A stretch of DNA of 64,000 nt from assembly GCF_000012945.1 (NCBI RefSeq), contig NC_007511.1:930001-994000 (forward strand), in the 5' to 3' direction. Below are positions 1 to 9,153 of this stretch, piece by piece. How positions within the stretch are numbered: the stretch's first letter is position 1; each line of letters opens with the position of its first letter. The position numbers were made by a program, and so were the translations under genes. Below the pieces are notes generated by a model, which did no database searches, had not been told where the DNA came from, and was given only the letters and a program-made list of their open reading frames with translations. The stretch is from Burkholderia lata. GTDB lineage: Bacteria > Pseudomonadota > Gammaproteobacteria > Burkholderiales > Burkholderiaceae.

Positions 1-132
1 TGATGAAGTGACCGATTGCGGATCGGGCCAGGCAGTGTGCGTTTACCCTTGCGGATCTCTGCCGGGGCTTCGTTGCGATGACGCATCGCACGTCGATTCA
101 TGCCCGGGGGGGCGCAAGTCGTGCCGCTCCCG

Positions 133-921
133 CTAACGGTCGAACCGGAACGTCGAAACGCTGTGCATCGTCGCGTCGTCGGTGCCGACGATGCCCTGCG
201 TATTCGCGACGGCCGCCCGCTTCCCGTTGCCCAGCACGGCCCAATAGCATTCGCCGGCCGACGAGTGGAAGCCGGTTTCCGGATCGCTGATGCCACATAT
301 GACCGTCGCTTGCATGCCGCGCCAGCCAGCACCGGAAAAACGTTCAACTTCCTGTGCGATGCCGGGGCCAAACGTGGTTGTCCACTTGCCGTCGTCCTGC
401 TGCTCGAATCCCGCTTTCTGTTTCGCGATTGTCTCCAGCGCGCCGTCGACGATCTCGAACGCGATGAAGTAGTTGCTGTAGGTCATGTTGCGGCCGACGA
501 TCGCGATGCAGCGGTCGCCGCCGATTTCGGGGCAGGGCTTCTTCACCTGCCGGTTCGCGAGGTACTCGAACGAGATGCCGAGCACCGGGTCGCGATAGGT
601 TTTCCAGCCGGCGTGCTTGACCTGCTTCAGCGCCGCAGTCCTGTCGCGATAGGCCGTTGCGACGCACGCCGCGTCGCCGCACGCATCGCGCTGCTTGAGC
701 CATGTGCGTTGCGACTGGATGACCGCTTGCTGGTCGGCGGCGATGCCGACTGCATCGTAGTACGCGCTCGACAATGCGCTGTCCGCTGACACGAGGGCCT
801 TGTCGCTGCATATCAGGCGGTCGGTGCGTGTCTTTGCACGCGAGCAGTCGATGCTGTCGGCGTGGGCCGACAGCGAGAGGCCGATGGCGGCCAGCGTGAG
901 ACCAAGGCGAATACCGAACAC
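133..921 (-). CDS. Exported LprI-like (DUF1311) protein
   Basis: 262 aa. A signal peptide is visible (hydrophobic residues 5-19, cleavage after AHA at 21). The next ~80 residues match the lysozyme-inhibitor LprI N-terminal (DUF1311) pattern: Cys26 and Cys38, the 'ALVSADSALSSAYYDAV' helix, then 'QRTWLKQRDACGDAAC'. Four cysteines in this region probably form disulfides in the periplasm. The C-terminal ~150 residues, with further Cys pairs, match nothing I recognise. LprI domains bind or inhibit lysozyme in some species, but that role is only an inference here. It stands alone, with no operon partner. Confidence 0.75.
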   Translation of the reverse strand: MFGIRLGLTLAAIGLSLSAHADSIDCSRAKTRTDRLICSDKALVSADSALSSAYYDAVGIAADQQAVIQSQRTWLKQRDACGDAACVATAYRDRTAALKQVKHAGWKTYRDPVLGISFEYLANRQVKKPCPEIGGDRCIAIVGRNMTYSNYFIAFEIVDGALETIAKQKAGFEQQDDGKWTTTFGPGIAQEVERFSGAGWRGMQATVICGISDPETGFHSSAGECYWAVLGNGKRAAVANTQGIVGTDDATMHSVSTFRFDR

Positions 922-1042
922 GGTCGGCTCCTCATCGGGTTCGAACGGCGGCTGTCGCGCCGCCGTCAGATGGCGCAGCGGCGCACGCCGTTCGCGAAGC
1001 TTTGAACCCGTGCGCCGTTCAGCAAGATGCGACGGGGTGAAA

Positions 1043-1930
1043 TCAGCGATTGATCTGGTCCGCCGAAATCAGCTCGGCCACCAGCACCGGAGCCGGCCCC
1101 TGCAGGTAGTACTCGTGCTCGAGCGGTTCGCGCAGCTTCATGAACGTTTCCGCGCCGATCTGCATCGTTTCGCCAGCGTGCATGCGCGCGCCGCTTTCCA
1201 GCAGGTAATGCATCACGTTGTTGAAGATGCCCGAGTAGCGTTCGCCTTCATGATGACCTTCCGCGAGCGCGGCGAAATCGGGCAGGCCGAACACGTCGGC
1301 GCCATAGGTGCGCATCCACACACCGTTGACGCCTTCGACTTCGTATTTCACGAAGCCGCAGAAGAACAGGTTCAGCGGGATATCCCGCAGCACTTCGAGG
1401 CTTTCCTCGCCGAGCTCCTTCGCATTGAAGACGCCGGCCGGCAGCGACGTGTGCGCGTGCTCGTTCAGCACCGCGAGTCCGTTCTGTTCGGCCAACGCGC
1501 CGGCGACGGCCACCAGCGCGACATACTGGTCGAGCGGATTCGCTTCGTGTCCGGCGTAGTAGAGGATCACGTGGCTGCTGCTCGCGCGCACCTGCTGCTT
1601 CAGGTCCTGCCCGTAGTGGGCCGGTGCGACACACGTTTCCAGTGCCTCGGACGGATAGGGCGCATCGAAGCCGACGAGCCGGACGACGTGGTTGCCCCAG
1701 CCGGCGAGCCCGAATACCTGCTCCAGCGTCGGCTCGGTTTCGACGCGCGCCTGCTTCATGCTCGGGTGGTACGCGCGCAGCGCGGCCGTCAGTGCGGCGA
1801 TGTCGACCTGCAGCGGGCCGTCGAAGACGACCGTCACGCTCAGCGGATTCTCGACGTCGGGTGCCGCGACCAGCGCGACGGGGTTTTCGGGTTCGTCTTT
1901 GCGGCCAAAGAATCGGGATATCAGGCTCAT
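1043..1930 (-). CDS. DUF4261 domain-containing protein
   Basis: 295 aa, soluble, no signal peptide. The body resembles the DUF4261 family: 'HVILYYAGHEANPLDQYVAL' in the middle and a C-terminal half with 'GVWMRTYGADVFGLPDF'. The family has no established biochemical role and is sometimes linked to secretion or effector neighbourhoods; nothing of that kind is next to it here. The N-terminal 'MSLISRFFGRK' is a short basic lead. The 225 bp between this start and the SRPBCC gene holds no gene I can support. Confidence 0.7.
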   Translation of the reverse strand: MSLISRFFGRKDEPENPVALVAAPDVENPLSVTVVFDGPLQVDIAALTAALRAYHPSMKQARVETEPTLEQVFGLAGWGNHVVRLVGFDAPYPSEALETCVAPAHYGQDLKQQVRASSSHVILYYAGHEANPLDQYVALVAVAGALAEQNGLAVLNEHAHTSLPAGVFNAKELGEESLEVLRDIPLNLFFCGFVKYEVEGVNGVWMRTYGADVFGLPDFAALAEGHHEGERYSGIFNNVMHYLLESGARMHAGETMQIGAETFMKLREPLEHEYYLQGPAPVLVAELISADQINR

Positions 1931-2154
1931 CGGATTGTGTTCGTGTCGTAGCCGTTTCAGGGAGGAGTGCCCCGTTCTCTCGGTCGGGGCTCGCCGTCAG
2001 GGTGACGGCCGCCCGTAGTTTCCCCGGGTTCGGCGAATCTGGCAAATGCGCGGTGAATGCCCGACGGCGCGGCAATGGCGCGTTCGAACACGTTCGGGAT
2101 GAGGTGGCGCGGGCGCGCCGGGCCGCGCGAGCGCGTGGCCCGCGGCAGCGATGA

Positions 2155-2607
2155 TCAGTGCGGCAACGCTTCGGCTTCGGCCCAGCGCTTGAACGAATCG
2201 AGACGCCGGCGCGTCTGCACGAGATAGAACGCGCCGATCAGCGGTTCGAGCAGCCAGCGCAGCCAGGCCGGCTGGACGCGGAAGTGGTACGTGAATTTCA
2301 CCTCGGTCGTGCCGGGCGTGTGCTCGGTGAAGTTCCAGCTGCCGCTGAAGCGTTCGAGCACTTTCGGCCCGTCGACCATTTCGACGGCGGCGACCTGCGG
2401 CGGACGGTACGAGATGTAGCGCGACACCATCGTCGCGCCCGACTGGCTGCGGCAGAACGCATCGACGCCGACGTCGGCCGTCATGCCGTCGAGCAGATAG
2501 GCGTCGGTGAGGAAGCTGTCCCACACGAGCCGCCGCGCGTAATCCTGCGACCACGTGAAGAGGCGTCTGCGATCGACGCCGACGGTCCGGCTGACTGAGA
2601 TCCTCAT
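2155..2607 (-). CDS. SRPBCC (START-like) family protein
   Basis: 150 aa, about the size of a single helix-grip START-like domain. It opens with 'ISVSRTVGVDRRRLFTWSQDY', the usual first strand and helix of polyketide-cyclase/SRPBCC proteins. A central beta sheet follows ('GSWNFTEHTPGTTEVKFTYHF'), then a long C-terminal helix ('RRRLDSFKRWAEAEAL'). The fold binds hydrophobic ligands in a cavity; the ligand cannot be told from sequence. It is transcribed divergently from the NAD salvage operon and shares a ~190 bp spacer with it. Confidence 0.75.
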   Translation of the reverse strand: MRISVSRTVGVDRRRLFTWSQDYARRLVWDSFLTDAYLLDGMTADVGVDAFCRSQSGATMVSRYISYRPPQVAAVEMVDGPKVLERFSGSWNFTEHTPGTTEVKFTYHFRVQPAWLRWLLEPLIGAFYLVQTRRRLDSFKRWAEAEALPH

Positions 2608-2714
2608 GATGGCGGGCGCGATGGCGCGGATTGGGATGAAATCGAGTGTAACCCGCCAATGCCGCGCATTTCTTCAGACTTCGTCAAGTCGAGGAGGGGC
2701 TCGAACGGGCTCGA

Positions 2715-2773
2715 TTGACGCACCCCGGGATTTCCCCTAGGATTCGTTTCAACCCTTCGGGAAAGACCCGAAG
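2715..2773 (+). promoter_or_regulatory. Promoter and leader hairpin of the nadM-nadV operon
   Basis: TTGACG at 2715-2720 and TAGGAT at 2738-2743 are separated by exactly 17 bp, a good sigma70-type promoter. Just past the expected start point lies a hairpin with 7-bp arms, CTTCGGG (2755-2761) and CCCGAAG (2767-2773), with loop AAAGA. It is flanked by two copies of CGTTTCAA. The hairpin may stabilise the mRNA or act as an operator; that part is inference. Confidence 0.6.
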
Positions 2774-2798
2774 CGTTTCAATCTCTTGAGGGAGCCTC

Positions 2799-3839
2799 AT
2801 GAGTACGCAACAGAACCGGCGCTTCGACGCGCTCGTTTTCATTGGTCGTTTCCAGCCTCCGCATCGCGGTCACCTGAATGTGCTGAAGTCGGCACTGAGC
2901 CGGGCCGAGCGCGTGTGCGTGCTGATCGGATCGACCGACAAGCCCCGCACCATCAAAGATCCGTTCTCGTTCGACGAGCGCCGCCAGATGCTGGCTTCGC
3001 TGCTCGACGCGTCCGAGCGCGACCGCGTCACCATCGCGCCGTTGCAGGATTCGACCTACAACGACGGCGACTGGGTGCGCTGGGTGCAGGACGCCGTCGC
3101 GTCCGCGCTCGGCGATATCGCGCAGCGCAAGGTCGGGCTGATCGGCCACGAGAAGGACGCCACGTCGTATTACCTGCGGATGTTCCCGCAATGGGAGCTC
3201 GTCGACGTCGACGCGACGGAAGACATTTCCGCCACCGAGATCCGCGACCAGTATTTCGCTGAACGCCCCAACAGCTTCGTACAGTGGGCCGTGCCGGAAC
3301 CCGTGTTCGGCTGGCTCGAGCGTTTCCGGTCGCAGCCGGAATTCGCGCAGCTGAAGTCGGAAGCCGAATTCATCGCCGGGTATCACAAGGCGTGGGCGGC
3401 GGCGCCGTATCCGGTCACGTTCGTGACGGTCGACGCGGTGGTCGTGCACTCGGGCCATATCCTGCTCGTGCGCCGCCGCAGCGAGCCGGGCCGCGGCCTG
3501 TGGGCGCTGCCCGGCGGGTTCGTGAACCAGGACGAGCGGCTCGACGCGGCCTGTATCCGCGAACTGCGCGAGGAAACCGGCCTGAAGCTGCCGGAGCCCG
3601 TGCTGCGCGGCTCGATCAAGGATCGCCAGGTGTTCGATCACCCGACGCGTTCGCTGCGTGGCCGCACGATCACGCATGCGTGCCTGTTCAATTTCCCGAC
3701 CGGCGAGCTGCCGCGCGTGAAGGGCAGCGACGATGCCGACAAGGCACGCTGGGTGCCGCTGAACGAATTCGCGCAGATGCGCGGCGTGATGTTCGAGGAT
3801 CACTTCGACATCGCGTATCACTTCCTGGGGAAGCTGTGA
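2799..3839 (+). CDS. nadM: Bifunctional NMN adenylyltransferase / Nudix hydrolase
   Basis: 346 aa. The N-terminal ~180 residues are a nucleotidyltransferase of the NadM type: 'GRFQPPHRGHLNVL' carries the (H/T)xGH ATP-binding motif, and 'ISATEIRDQ' is the later ISxTxxR motif. The C-terminal half is a Nudix domain with a complete box at about residues 238-260 ('GGFVNQDERLDA' then 'RELREETGL'). The first domain makes NAD+ from NMN and ATP; the second, as in the cyanobacterial slr0787 type, is expected to be an ADP-ribose pyrophosphatase. It is followed 73 bp later by nadV, so the pair should convert nicotinamide to NAD+ in two steps. RBS: GAGGGAG before the ATG. Confidence 0.9.
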   Translation: MSTQQNRRFDALVFIGRFQPPHRGHLNVLKSALSRAERVCVLIGSTDKPRTIKDPFSFDERRQMLASLLDASERDRVTIAPLQDSTYNDGDWVRWVQDAVASALGDIAQRKVGLIGHEKDATSYYLRMFPQWELVDVDATEDISATEIRDQYFAERPNSFVQWAVPEPVFGWLERFRSQPEFAQLKSEAEFIAGYHKAWAAAPYPVTFVTVDAVVVHSGHILLVRRRSEPGRGLWALPGGFVNQDERLDAACIRELREETGLKLPEPVLRGSIKDRQVFDHPTRSLRGRTITHACLFNFPTGELPRVKGSDDADKARWVPLNEFAQMRGVMFEDHFDIAYHFLGKL

Positions 3840-3912
3840 TCCGCTGATTCCCCGCATTCCGTCCGCCGCGACAGACGCGGCGGCACTTCAACGGCCTAGA
3901 GGAGCTCTAGCC

Positions 3913-5346
3913 ATGCAAAACGATCTCGGCGGCTTTGCCGCGGTTCTCGCCAATCCGATCCTCAACACGGATTCGTACAAGGCTTCCCACTTCCTGCAAT
4001 ATCCGCCCGACGCATCGGCGATGTTCTCGTACGTCGAATCGCGCGGCGGCCGCTACGACCGTACGGTGTTCTTCGGCCTGCAGATGCTGCTGAAGGAATA
4101 TCTGTGCAAGCCGATCACGCACGCGATGATCGACGAAGCGCGCGATTTCTTCACGGTGCACGGCGAACCGTTCAACGAAGCAGGGTGGCGAACCATCGTC
4201 GAACGCTACGACGGCTACCTGCCGGTGAAGATCCGCGCGGTACCAGAAGGCTCGGTCGTGCCGGTGCACAACGTGCTGATGACGGTCGAGTGCGATGACC
4301 CGCAGGTGTTCTGGCTCGCGTCGTATCTGGAGACGATGCTGCTGCGCGTGTGGTATCCGGTGACGGTCGCGACGCGCAGCTGGCACCTGCGGCAGACGAT
4401 CCGCCGCTTCCTCGAAAAGACCGACGACGATCTCGCGCAACTGCCGTTCAAGCTGCACGACTTCGGCGCACGCGGCGTATCGAGTGCGGAGTCGGCCGCG
4501 ATCGGCGGTGCCGCGCACCTCGTGAACTTCATGGGCTCGGACACGGTGCTCGGCGTGCTGGCCGCGAATCGTTTTTATCGTGAGCCGATGGCCGCATACT
4601 CGGTGCCGGCGGCCGAGCACAGCACGATCACGTCGTGGGGCCGCGAACACGAAGCCGATGCGTACCGGAACATGATTCGTCGCTTTGGTCTGCCTGGTGC
4701 AATCGTATCGGTCGTGTCGGACTCCTACGATCTGTTCGCCGCGCTCGATCTGTGGGGCGGCGAGCTTCGGCAGGCCGTGCTCGATTCGGGCGCGACGCTG
4801 GTCGTGCGGCCCGATTCGGGCGACCCCGTGGCGATCGTGCTGCAGACCGTGCGCGCGCTCGACGAATCGTTCGGCTCGACCGTGAACAGCAAGGGGCGGC
4901 GCGTGCTGAATCGGGTGCGTGTGATCCAGGGCGACGGTGTCGACGAGCTGTCGATCGAAGCGATTCTGTCCGCGCTCGACGACTCGGGCTATGCGGCCGG
5001 CAACGTCGTGTTCGGCATGGGCGGCGGGCTGCTGCAGCAGGTGAACCGCGATACGCAGCGCTTCGCGATGAAGTGCTCGGCGATCCGGCGCGGCGGCGTG
5101 TGGCACGACGTCCGCAAGGATCCGGTCACCGATCAGGGCAAGCGCTCGAAGAAGGGCCGGCTCACGCTGCTGCGCAGTTTCCGCACCGGTGAGTATCGGA
5201 CGACGACGCTGCCTGCCGCGTGGGACGACCGGATGCTGGAAGGCGAGTGGGAGGAAGCGCTGGAAACGGTGTTCGATACGGGGCGGTTGCTCGTCGATAC
5301 GTCGTTTGCGGAAGTGCGGGCGAGGGCGCACGCGGGGGAGGTGTAA
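3913..5346 (+). CDS. nadV: Nicotinamide phosphoribosyltransferase (NadV/NAMPT)
   Basis: 477 aa, normal length for NAMPT. It makes NMN from nicotinamide and PRPP, the rate-limiting step of non-deamidating NAD salvage. Family signatures seen: 'NTDSYKASHF' near residue 18, 'HDFGARGVSSAESAAIGG' near residue 179, 'VVSDSYD' near 270, and the phosphate-binding 'RPDSGDP' near 301. The start has a strong RBS (GAGGAGCTC before ATGCAAAAC). It is the second gene of the operon after nadM. Phages and some proteobacteria carry the same pair, but base composition here matches the chromosome, so there is no sign of recent transfer. Confidence 0.92.
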   Translation: MQNDLGGFAAVLANPILNTDSYKASHFLQYPPDASAMFSYVESRGGRYDRTVFFGLQMLLKEYLCKPITHAMIDEARDFFTVHGEPFNEAGWRTIVERYDGYLPVKIRAVPEGSVVPVHNVLMTVECDDPQVFWLASYLETMLLRVWYPVTVATRSWHLRQTIRRFLEKTDDDLAQLPFKLHDFGARGVSSAESAAIGGAAHLVNFMGSDTVLGVLAANRFYREPMAAYSVPAAEHSTITSWGREHEADAYRNMIRRFGLPGAIVSVVSDSYDLFAALDLWGGELRQAVLDSGATLVVRPDSGDPVAIVLQTVRALDESFGSTVNSKGRRVLNRVRVIQGDGVDELSIEAILSALDDSGYAAGNVVFGMGGGLLQQVNRDTQRFAMKCSAIRRGGVWHDVRKDPVTDQGKRSKKGRLTLLRSFRTGEYRTTTLPAAWDDRMLEGEWEEALETVFDTGRLLVDTSFAEVRARAHAGEV

Positions 5347-5418
5347 GCCGAGGGGAGGGCGGGCACGGGGGCGGCGGCAGTTCGCGTTGCCCGCCTTCGC
5401 GCGTAGACCGAGCATGCT

Positions 5419-5976
5419 TCATGCGCCGTTCAAGTAGAGCCGCATGATCGGTCGCTCGCGCGATGGTGATGGGATGTGCAGGAAGCCGAATCGTTCGAAG
5501 GTCGTCACGAATCCGGTGCTCGATGAACTGGGGGATGTAGATCGATCGATTGGATACGCCTCGATCGCGTGTGCCCCGCTTCGTTTGGCGAGATCGATTG
5601 CTGCGTTGATCAGGTGCGACGATATTCCACGACGCCTGAAATCCTTGCGGATATAAAAACAGGAAATCGTCCAGACGGCAAGGTTGTCCGGCGAACGCAA
5701 GCGCCACGCGTGCTCCATATAAGGCAAAAGCTCGCGACTGCCAACCTGGCACCAGCCGACGGGCTGATCCTCGACGTAGGCGAGGATGCCGGGCGGCGGC
5801 CCTGCTGCGACGACCCTTTTCAAATCCGACTTGTTTGCAGACGGCTCCTGTTGACGATATCGCGGGCCGATTCGCCAATACGTGCACCAACAGCGTCGAG
5901 TGACTGCGCCCTCGCTCAGCAAGGCTTCGATATCGGGCCATCGGTCCGGCGTCAGCGCTTCTACGGAAATGTCCAA
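5419..5976 (-). CDS. GNAT-family N-acetyltransferase
   Basis: 185 aa. The GNAT core is visible: 'AYVEDQPVGWCQVG' (strands 2-3), 'ISCFYIRKDFRRRGISSHLI' (strand 4 and the acetyl-CoA pyrophosphate loop R-R-x-G-I) and 'IEAYPID' (strand 5). The N-terminal 'RRCWCTYWRIGPRY' is typical of a small-molecule GNAT subgroup that carries conserved Cys and Trp. The acceptor is unknown. Its codons are less GC-biased than those of its neighbours, which hints at later acquisition. The ~240 bp between it and the MocR gene shows nothing recognisable. Confidence 0.8.
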   Translation of the reverse strand: MDISVEALTPDRWPDIEALLSEGAVTRRCWCTYWRIGPRYRQQEPSANKSDLKRVVAAGPPPGILAYVEDQPVGWCQVGSRELLPYMEHAWRLRSPDNLAVWTISCFYIRKDFRRRGISSHLINAAIDLAKRSGAHAIEAYPIDRSTSPSSSSTGFVTTFERFGFLHIPSPSRERPIMRLYLNGA

Positions 5977-6213
5977 AAACGATCTCCTTGTTTGTCGCGA
6001 CGGTACTCCCGCTTGCGGATAGTCAGATCACGCGCGGCAGCTTCGACCTTCGACGCTGTGTCACTTTCCGGACATTACACCTTCCCGGACGACGATGCCG
6101 TCACGTCTGCGTCTGGCTGTTCGACATCGTGACCCGGCATCGAGGCGCCTGATCGAGGCCGCCAGATACGGATCACCGATGCCGTCCGCAATCGGCCGTG
6201 CTTCTGCGAGCAA

Positions 6214-7680
6214 TCACAAGCGTTCAACTTGCGCGAGATCGCTTGCATCCGGCTGCGTGACTGTCCGCACCGCCTCCATCGCCCGGGCCAGCGCATCGAA
6301 CACCGCCGGCCCCTTGCAGCGCGACACGTTGAAGCGCAGGTACGACGTCGCGCTGTGCGACGCGCTGAACACGTTGCCGGGCGCGAGCACCACATCCTGA
6401 TCCAGCGCATGGCGCGCGACGCGCGCGGCGTCGAGCCCGTCGGGCAACTCCGCCCACACGAACAGGCCGCCGCGCGGCTCCGTCCAGATCCGGAGCCCGG
6501 CGCGCGTGACGCGTCGGAGCGTTTCGCCCATCGCGTCCGCGAGGCGCGCGCGCAGGCTGTCGACGTGGCGCCGGTACGTGCCGTCGACGAGCAGCCGGTG
6601 GACGACGTTCGCGCCGATCTGCGCATGGCCGAACGACGTCGCGAGCTTCAGGTCGACGAGCGCCTCGATCCATTCCGGGCGCGCGGCGACGTAACCGCAG
6701 CGGATCGCGGCCGACAGCGTCTTCGAGAAGCTGCCGATCGACACGACCCGCGACAGCCCGTCGAACGCGGCGAGGCGCGGCGCGGGCGTGCTCTCGAAAT
6801 CCGCGAAGATGTCGTCCTCGACGATCAGCAACCCATGCTCGGCTGCGAGCGTCAGCAGCCGGTGCGCAACGGGCGCCGAGAGTGTCGCGCCGGTCGGGTT
6901 GTGCAGCGCCGAGTTGGTGATGTACAGGCGCGGCCGGTGTTCCGCGAGCACCTGCTCGAAGCGCGCGAGATCGGGGCCGTTCGGCGTGTACGGGACGCTG
7001 ACGATTCGCGCACGGTGCGCGCGCAGCAGCGCCTGGAAGTTGAAGTAGCACGGATCGTCGAGCACGACCGTGTCGCCCGGCTCCAGCAGCAGGCGGCAGA
7101 CGAGATCGAGCGCATGCGATCCGCCGTCGGTCAGCATGATCTGCGTGGGTTCGGCCTGGACGCCGTGCTGCGCGAGCCGCCAGGCGAGCTGCTGGCGCAT
7201 CGCGGGCAGGCCGAGCGGTGTCGCGTAGTCGGTCAGCGCGTCGGATTCGTCGCGCGACGCGGCGCGCAGCGCGCGGCGCAGGCTCTCATCCGGCAGCCAC
7301 GACGGCGGCAGCCAACCGCAACCGGGCTTCACGGACGTCGGTGCCGCCTCGAGCGACTGGCGCGACAGCCACAGCGGATCGAGCCCGCGATCGAGCTGCG
7401 GGCCGAGATCGGCGAGCGCGAGCGGCGGCGCGTGCCCCGACACATAGAAACCCGAGCCGCGCCGCGCGACCAGCACGCCTTCGCTCGCGAGCCGCTCGTA
7501 CGCATCGACGACGGTCGATTTCGACACGCCGAGCGCGTCCGCCATCATCCGGATCGACGGCACGCGCGCGCCGGGCACCAGCGCGCGGCTCGCGATTCGT
7601 GCGCGCAACGTATCCATCACGGTTTCCACGCGCGTGCGCGACGGGGTGGGCGGAACGGGAAACGGGGCGGTCTGGCTCAT
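6214..7680 (-). CDS. MocR-type PLP-dependent transcriptional regulator
   Basis: 488 aa, standard MocR length. Residues ~15-85 are a GntR winged helix ('RIASRALVPGARVPSIRMMADALGVSKSTVVDAY'). The rest is a fold-type I aminotransferase-like domain with the PLP-binding lysine in 'GSFSKTLSAA' (about residue 320) and 'NPTGATLS'. Such proteins sense PLP or an amino compound and usually act on a divergent neighbour. Here that is the EamA transporter starting at 7808, with a matching inverted repeat directly upstream of this gene. PdxR-like is possible, but no pdx gene is adjacent. Confidence 0.88.
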   Translation of the reverse strand: MSQTAPFPVPPTPSRTRVETVMDTLRARIASRALVPGARVPSIRMMADALGVSKSTVVDAYERLASEGVLVARRGSGFYVSGHAPPLALADLGPQLDRGLDPLWLSRQSLEAAPTSVKPGCGWLPPSWLPDESLRRALRAASRDESDALTDYATPLGLPAMRQQLAWRLAQHGVQAEPTQIMLTDGGSHALDLVCRLLLEPGDTVVLDDPCYFNFQALLRAHRARIVSVPYTPNGPDLARFEQVLAEHRPRLYITNSALHNPTGATLSAPVAHRLLTLAAEHGLLIVEDDIFADFESTPAPRLAAFDGLSRVVSIGSFSKTLSAAIRCGYVAARPEWIEALVDLKLATSFGHAQIGANVVHRLLVDGTYRRHVDSLRARLADAMGETLRRVTRAGLRIWTEPRGGLFVWAELPDGLDAARVARHALDQDVVLAPGNVFSASHSATSYLRFNVSRCKGPAVFDALARAMEAVRTVTQPDASDLAQVERL

Positions 7681-7691
7681 GGCGAAGAAAG

Positions 7692-7720
7692 AACTGTACG
7701 GCCGGTTGTCCAGTACAGTT
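7692..7720. promoter_or_regulatory. Inverted-repeat operator, MocR/EamA intergenic region
   Basis: Perfect 8-bp arms AACTGTAC (7692-7699) and GTACAGTT (7713-7720) separated by 13 bp. They sit 11 bp upstream of the MocR start and between the two divergent genes. Position and symmetry fit a GntR/MocR binding site; binding itself is inferred. Confidence 0.55.
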
Positions 7721-7807
7721 TGTCCGAATTGTATTGGGCTGTAGCTTACGCGCTTTTCGCGGGCGGCGGATCATCGGTCATCCACTTTCCCCATTTCAGG
7801 ATTTCCC

Positions 7808-8695
7808 GTGCAAAAGACGACCGACGGATGGCTCAGCGGCCTGCTGGGCGTGATCATCTTCAGTGGCTCGCTGCCCGCGACGCGTATCGCGGTGCAGGGG
7901 CTCGACCCGCTGTTCCTCACCTTTGCGCGCGCGACGATCGCCGGCGCGCTCGGCCTGCTGCTGCTCGTCGTGCTGAAGCAGCGGCGGCCGACGCGTGCCG
8001 AGGCCGTGTCGCTCGCCATCGTCGCGCTCGGGGTCGTGATCGGCTTTCCGTTGCTGACGGCGCTCGCGCTGAAGCACGTGACATCGGCGCACGCGATCGT
8101 GTTCGTCGGGTTGCTGCCGCTCGCGACCGCGCTGTTCGGCGTATGGCGCGGCGGCGAACGGCCGCGGCTGCCGTTCTGGATCTTCTCGATCATCGGGAGC
8201 TGCGCGGTGGCCGCGTTTGCGCTGCGCAACGGCGGCCAGGCGTCGGTGGTCGGCGATGCGCTGATGCTGGCCTCGATCGTCGCATGCGGGTTGGGCTATG
8301 CGGAGGGTGCGCGCCTGTCGCGCGAGCTCGGCGGGTGGCAGGTGATCTCGTGGGCGCTCGTGCTGTCGCTGCCGCTGATGCTGCCGCTCACGTGGCTCAC
8401 CTGGCCCGTGTCGTTCGACGGCGTCGATGCCGCCGCGCTGTGGGGGCTCGCGTACGTGTCGCTGTTCAGCATGCTGATCGGTTTCGTGTTCTGGTATCGC
8501 GGGCTTGCGCTCGGCGGGATCGCAGGTGTCGGTCAGTTGCAGCTGCTGCAGCCGTTCTTCGGCCTGCTGCTGGCGGCGGGGCTGCTGCACGAGACGGTGC
8601 CGCCGTCGATGGTCGTCGTGACGGTCGTCGTGGTCGGCTGCGTGGCGGGCGCGAAATACTTCTCGAAAATGGCGCCCGTGCGGCGCGCGGGCTGA
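7808..8695 (+). CDS. DMT-superfamily (EamA) transporter
   Basis: 295 aa, about ten hydrophobic segments arranged as two EamA repeats, each near 145 residues. The first opens with 'GLLGVIIFSGSLPATRIAV', the second with 'LWGLAYVSLFSMLIGFVFWYRGLALGGIAGVGQLQLLQPF', a very typical EamA stretch. Inner membrane. Members usually export amino acids or small metabolites. GTG start at 7808. Divergence from the MocR regulator suggests that the regulator's ligand is related to the transported compound. Confidence 0.88.
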   Translation: MQKTTDGWLSGLLGVIIFSGSLPATRIAVQGLDPLFLTFARATIAGALGLLLLVVLKQRRPTRAEAVSLAIVALGVVIGFPLLTALALKHVTSAHAIVFVGLLPLATALFGVWRGGERPRLPFWIFSIIGSCAVAAFALRNGGQASVVGDALMLASIVACGLGYAEGARLSRELGGWQVISWALVLSLPLMLPLTWLTWPVSFDGVDAAALWGLAYVSLFSMLIGFVFWYRGLALGGIAGVGQLQLLQPFFGLLLAAGLLHETVPPSMVVVTVVVVGCVAGAKYFSKMAPVRRAG

Positions 8696-8752
8696 CGTGC
8701 GAGCCTGAACCGGTGCGCGGGCGCGACCCGTCGAAGGTCGGCCCGCTCGCAC

Positions 8753-9121
8753 TCAGTCGTCCGGCGTGCATACGCGCAAGCGGTGGCCGTCCGGGTCGAG
8801 CGCGACGAACGTCAGGCCGAACACGGCCGTCATCGGCGCTTGCTCGAACGCTACGCCGAGAGACTTCCATGCTTCATACAGACGCCGGACTTCGCGGTCG
8901 TCGTCGACCATGAATGCCAGCTCCGACCGGTGGCCGGCACCGCCCGATACGAAATCGCGCGCGCTGGTCGACCACAGGCCCAGATGCAGCCCGTTGTCGA
9001 ACGTAAATGCCGCATAGGTAGGAAACGCGGCGACCGGAGGTCGCCCGAACAGGCGCTCGTAGAACTGCGCGCTGCGCGCCGGGTCCTCGACATACAGAAG
9101 AACGAGATTCGGGGAAGTCAT
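8753..9121 (-). CDS. VOC (glyoxalase/dioxygenase-like) family protein
   Basis: 122 aa, one VOC module of two beta-alpha-beta-beta-beta repeats. Typical pieces: 'LYVEDPARSAQFYERLFG' at the N-terminus, 'FTFDNGLHLGLWS' in the middle, 'FGLTFVALDPDGHRLRVC' at the end. These fit the PhnB/glyoxalase-like subgroup. The substrate is unknown. It faces away from the WYL regulator that starts at 9199, so regulation by that protein is likely. Confidence 0.85.
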   Translation of the reverse strand: MTSPNLVLLYVEDPARSAQFYERLFGRPPVAAFPTYAAFTFDNGLHLGLWSTSARDFVSGGAGHRSELAFMVDDDREVRRLYEAWKSLGVAFEQAPMTAVFGLTFVALDPDGHRLRVCTPDD

Positions 9122-9153
9122 GCGGAGCCGTCCTGGGTTCGATTAAGATGCGT

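Noticed and set aside
2799..5346. Phage-derived NAD-reconstitution module
   Set aside because: Base composition and codon use match the chromosome and no phage genes are near.
6229..8913. 894-codon open frame running plus-strand across the MocR and EamA genes
   Set aside because: Antisense/out-of-frame shadow of two real genes; Arg/Ala-rich composition typical of GC-rich frames, no domain.
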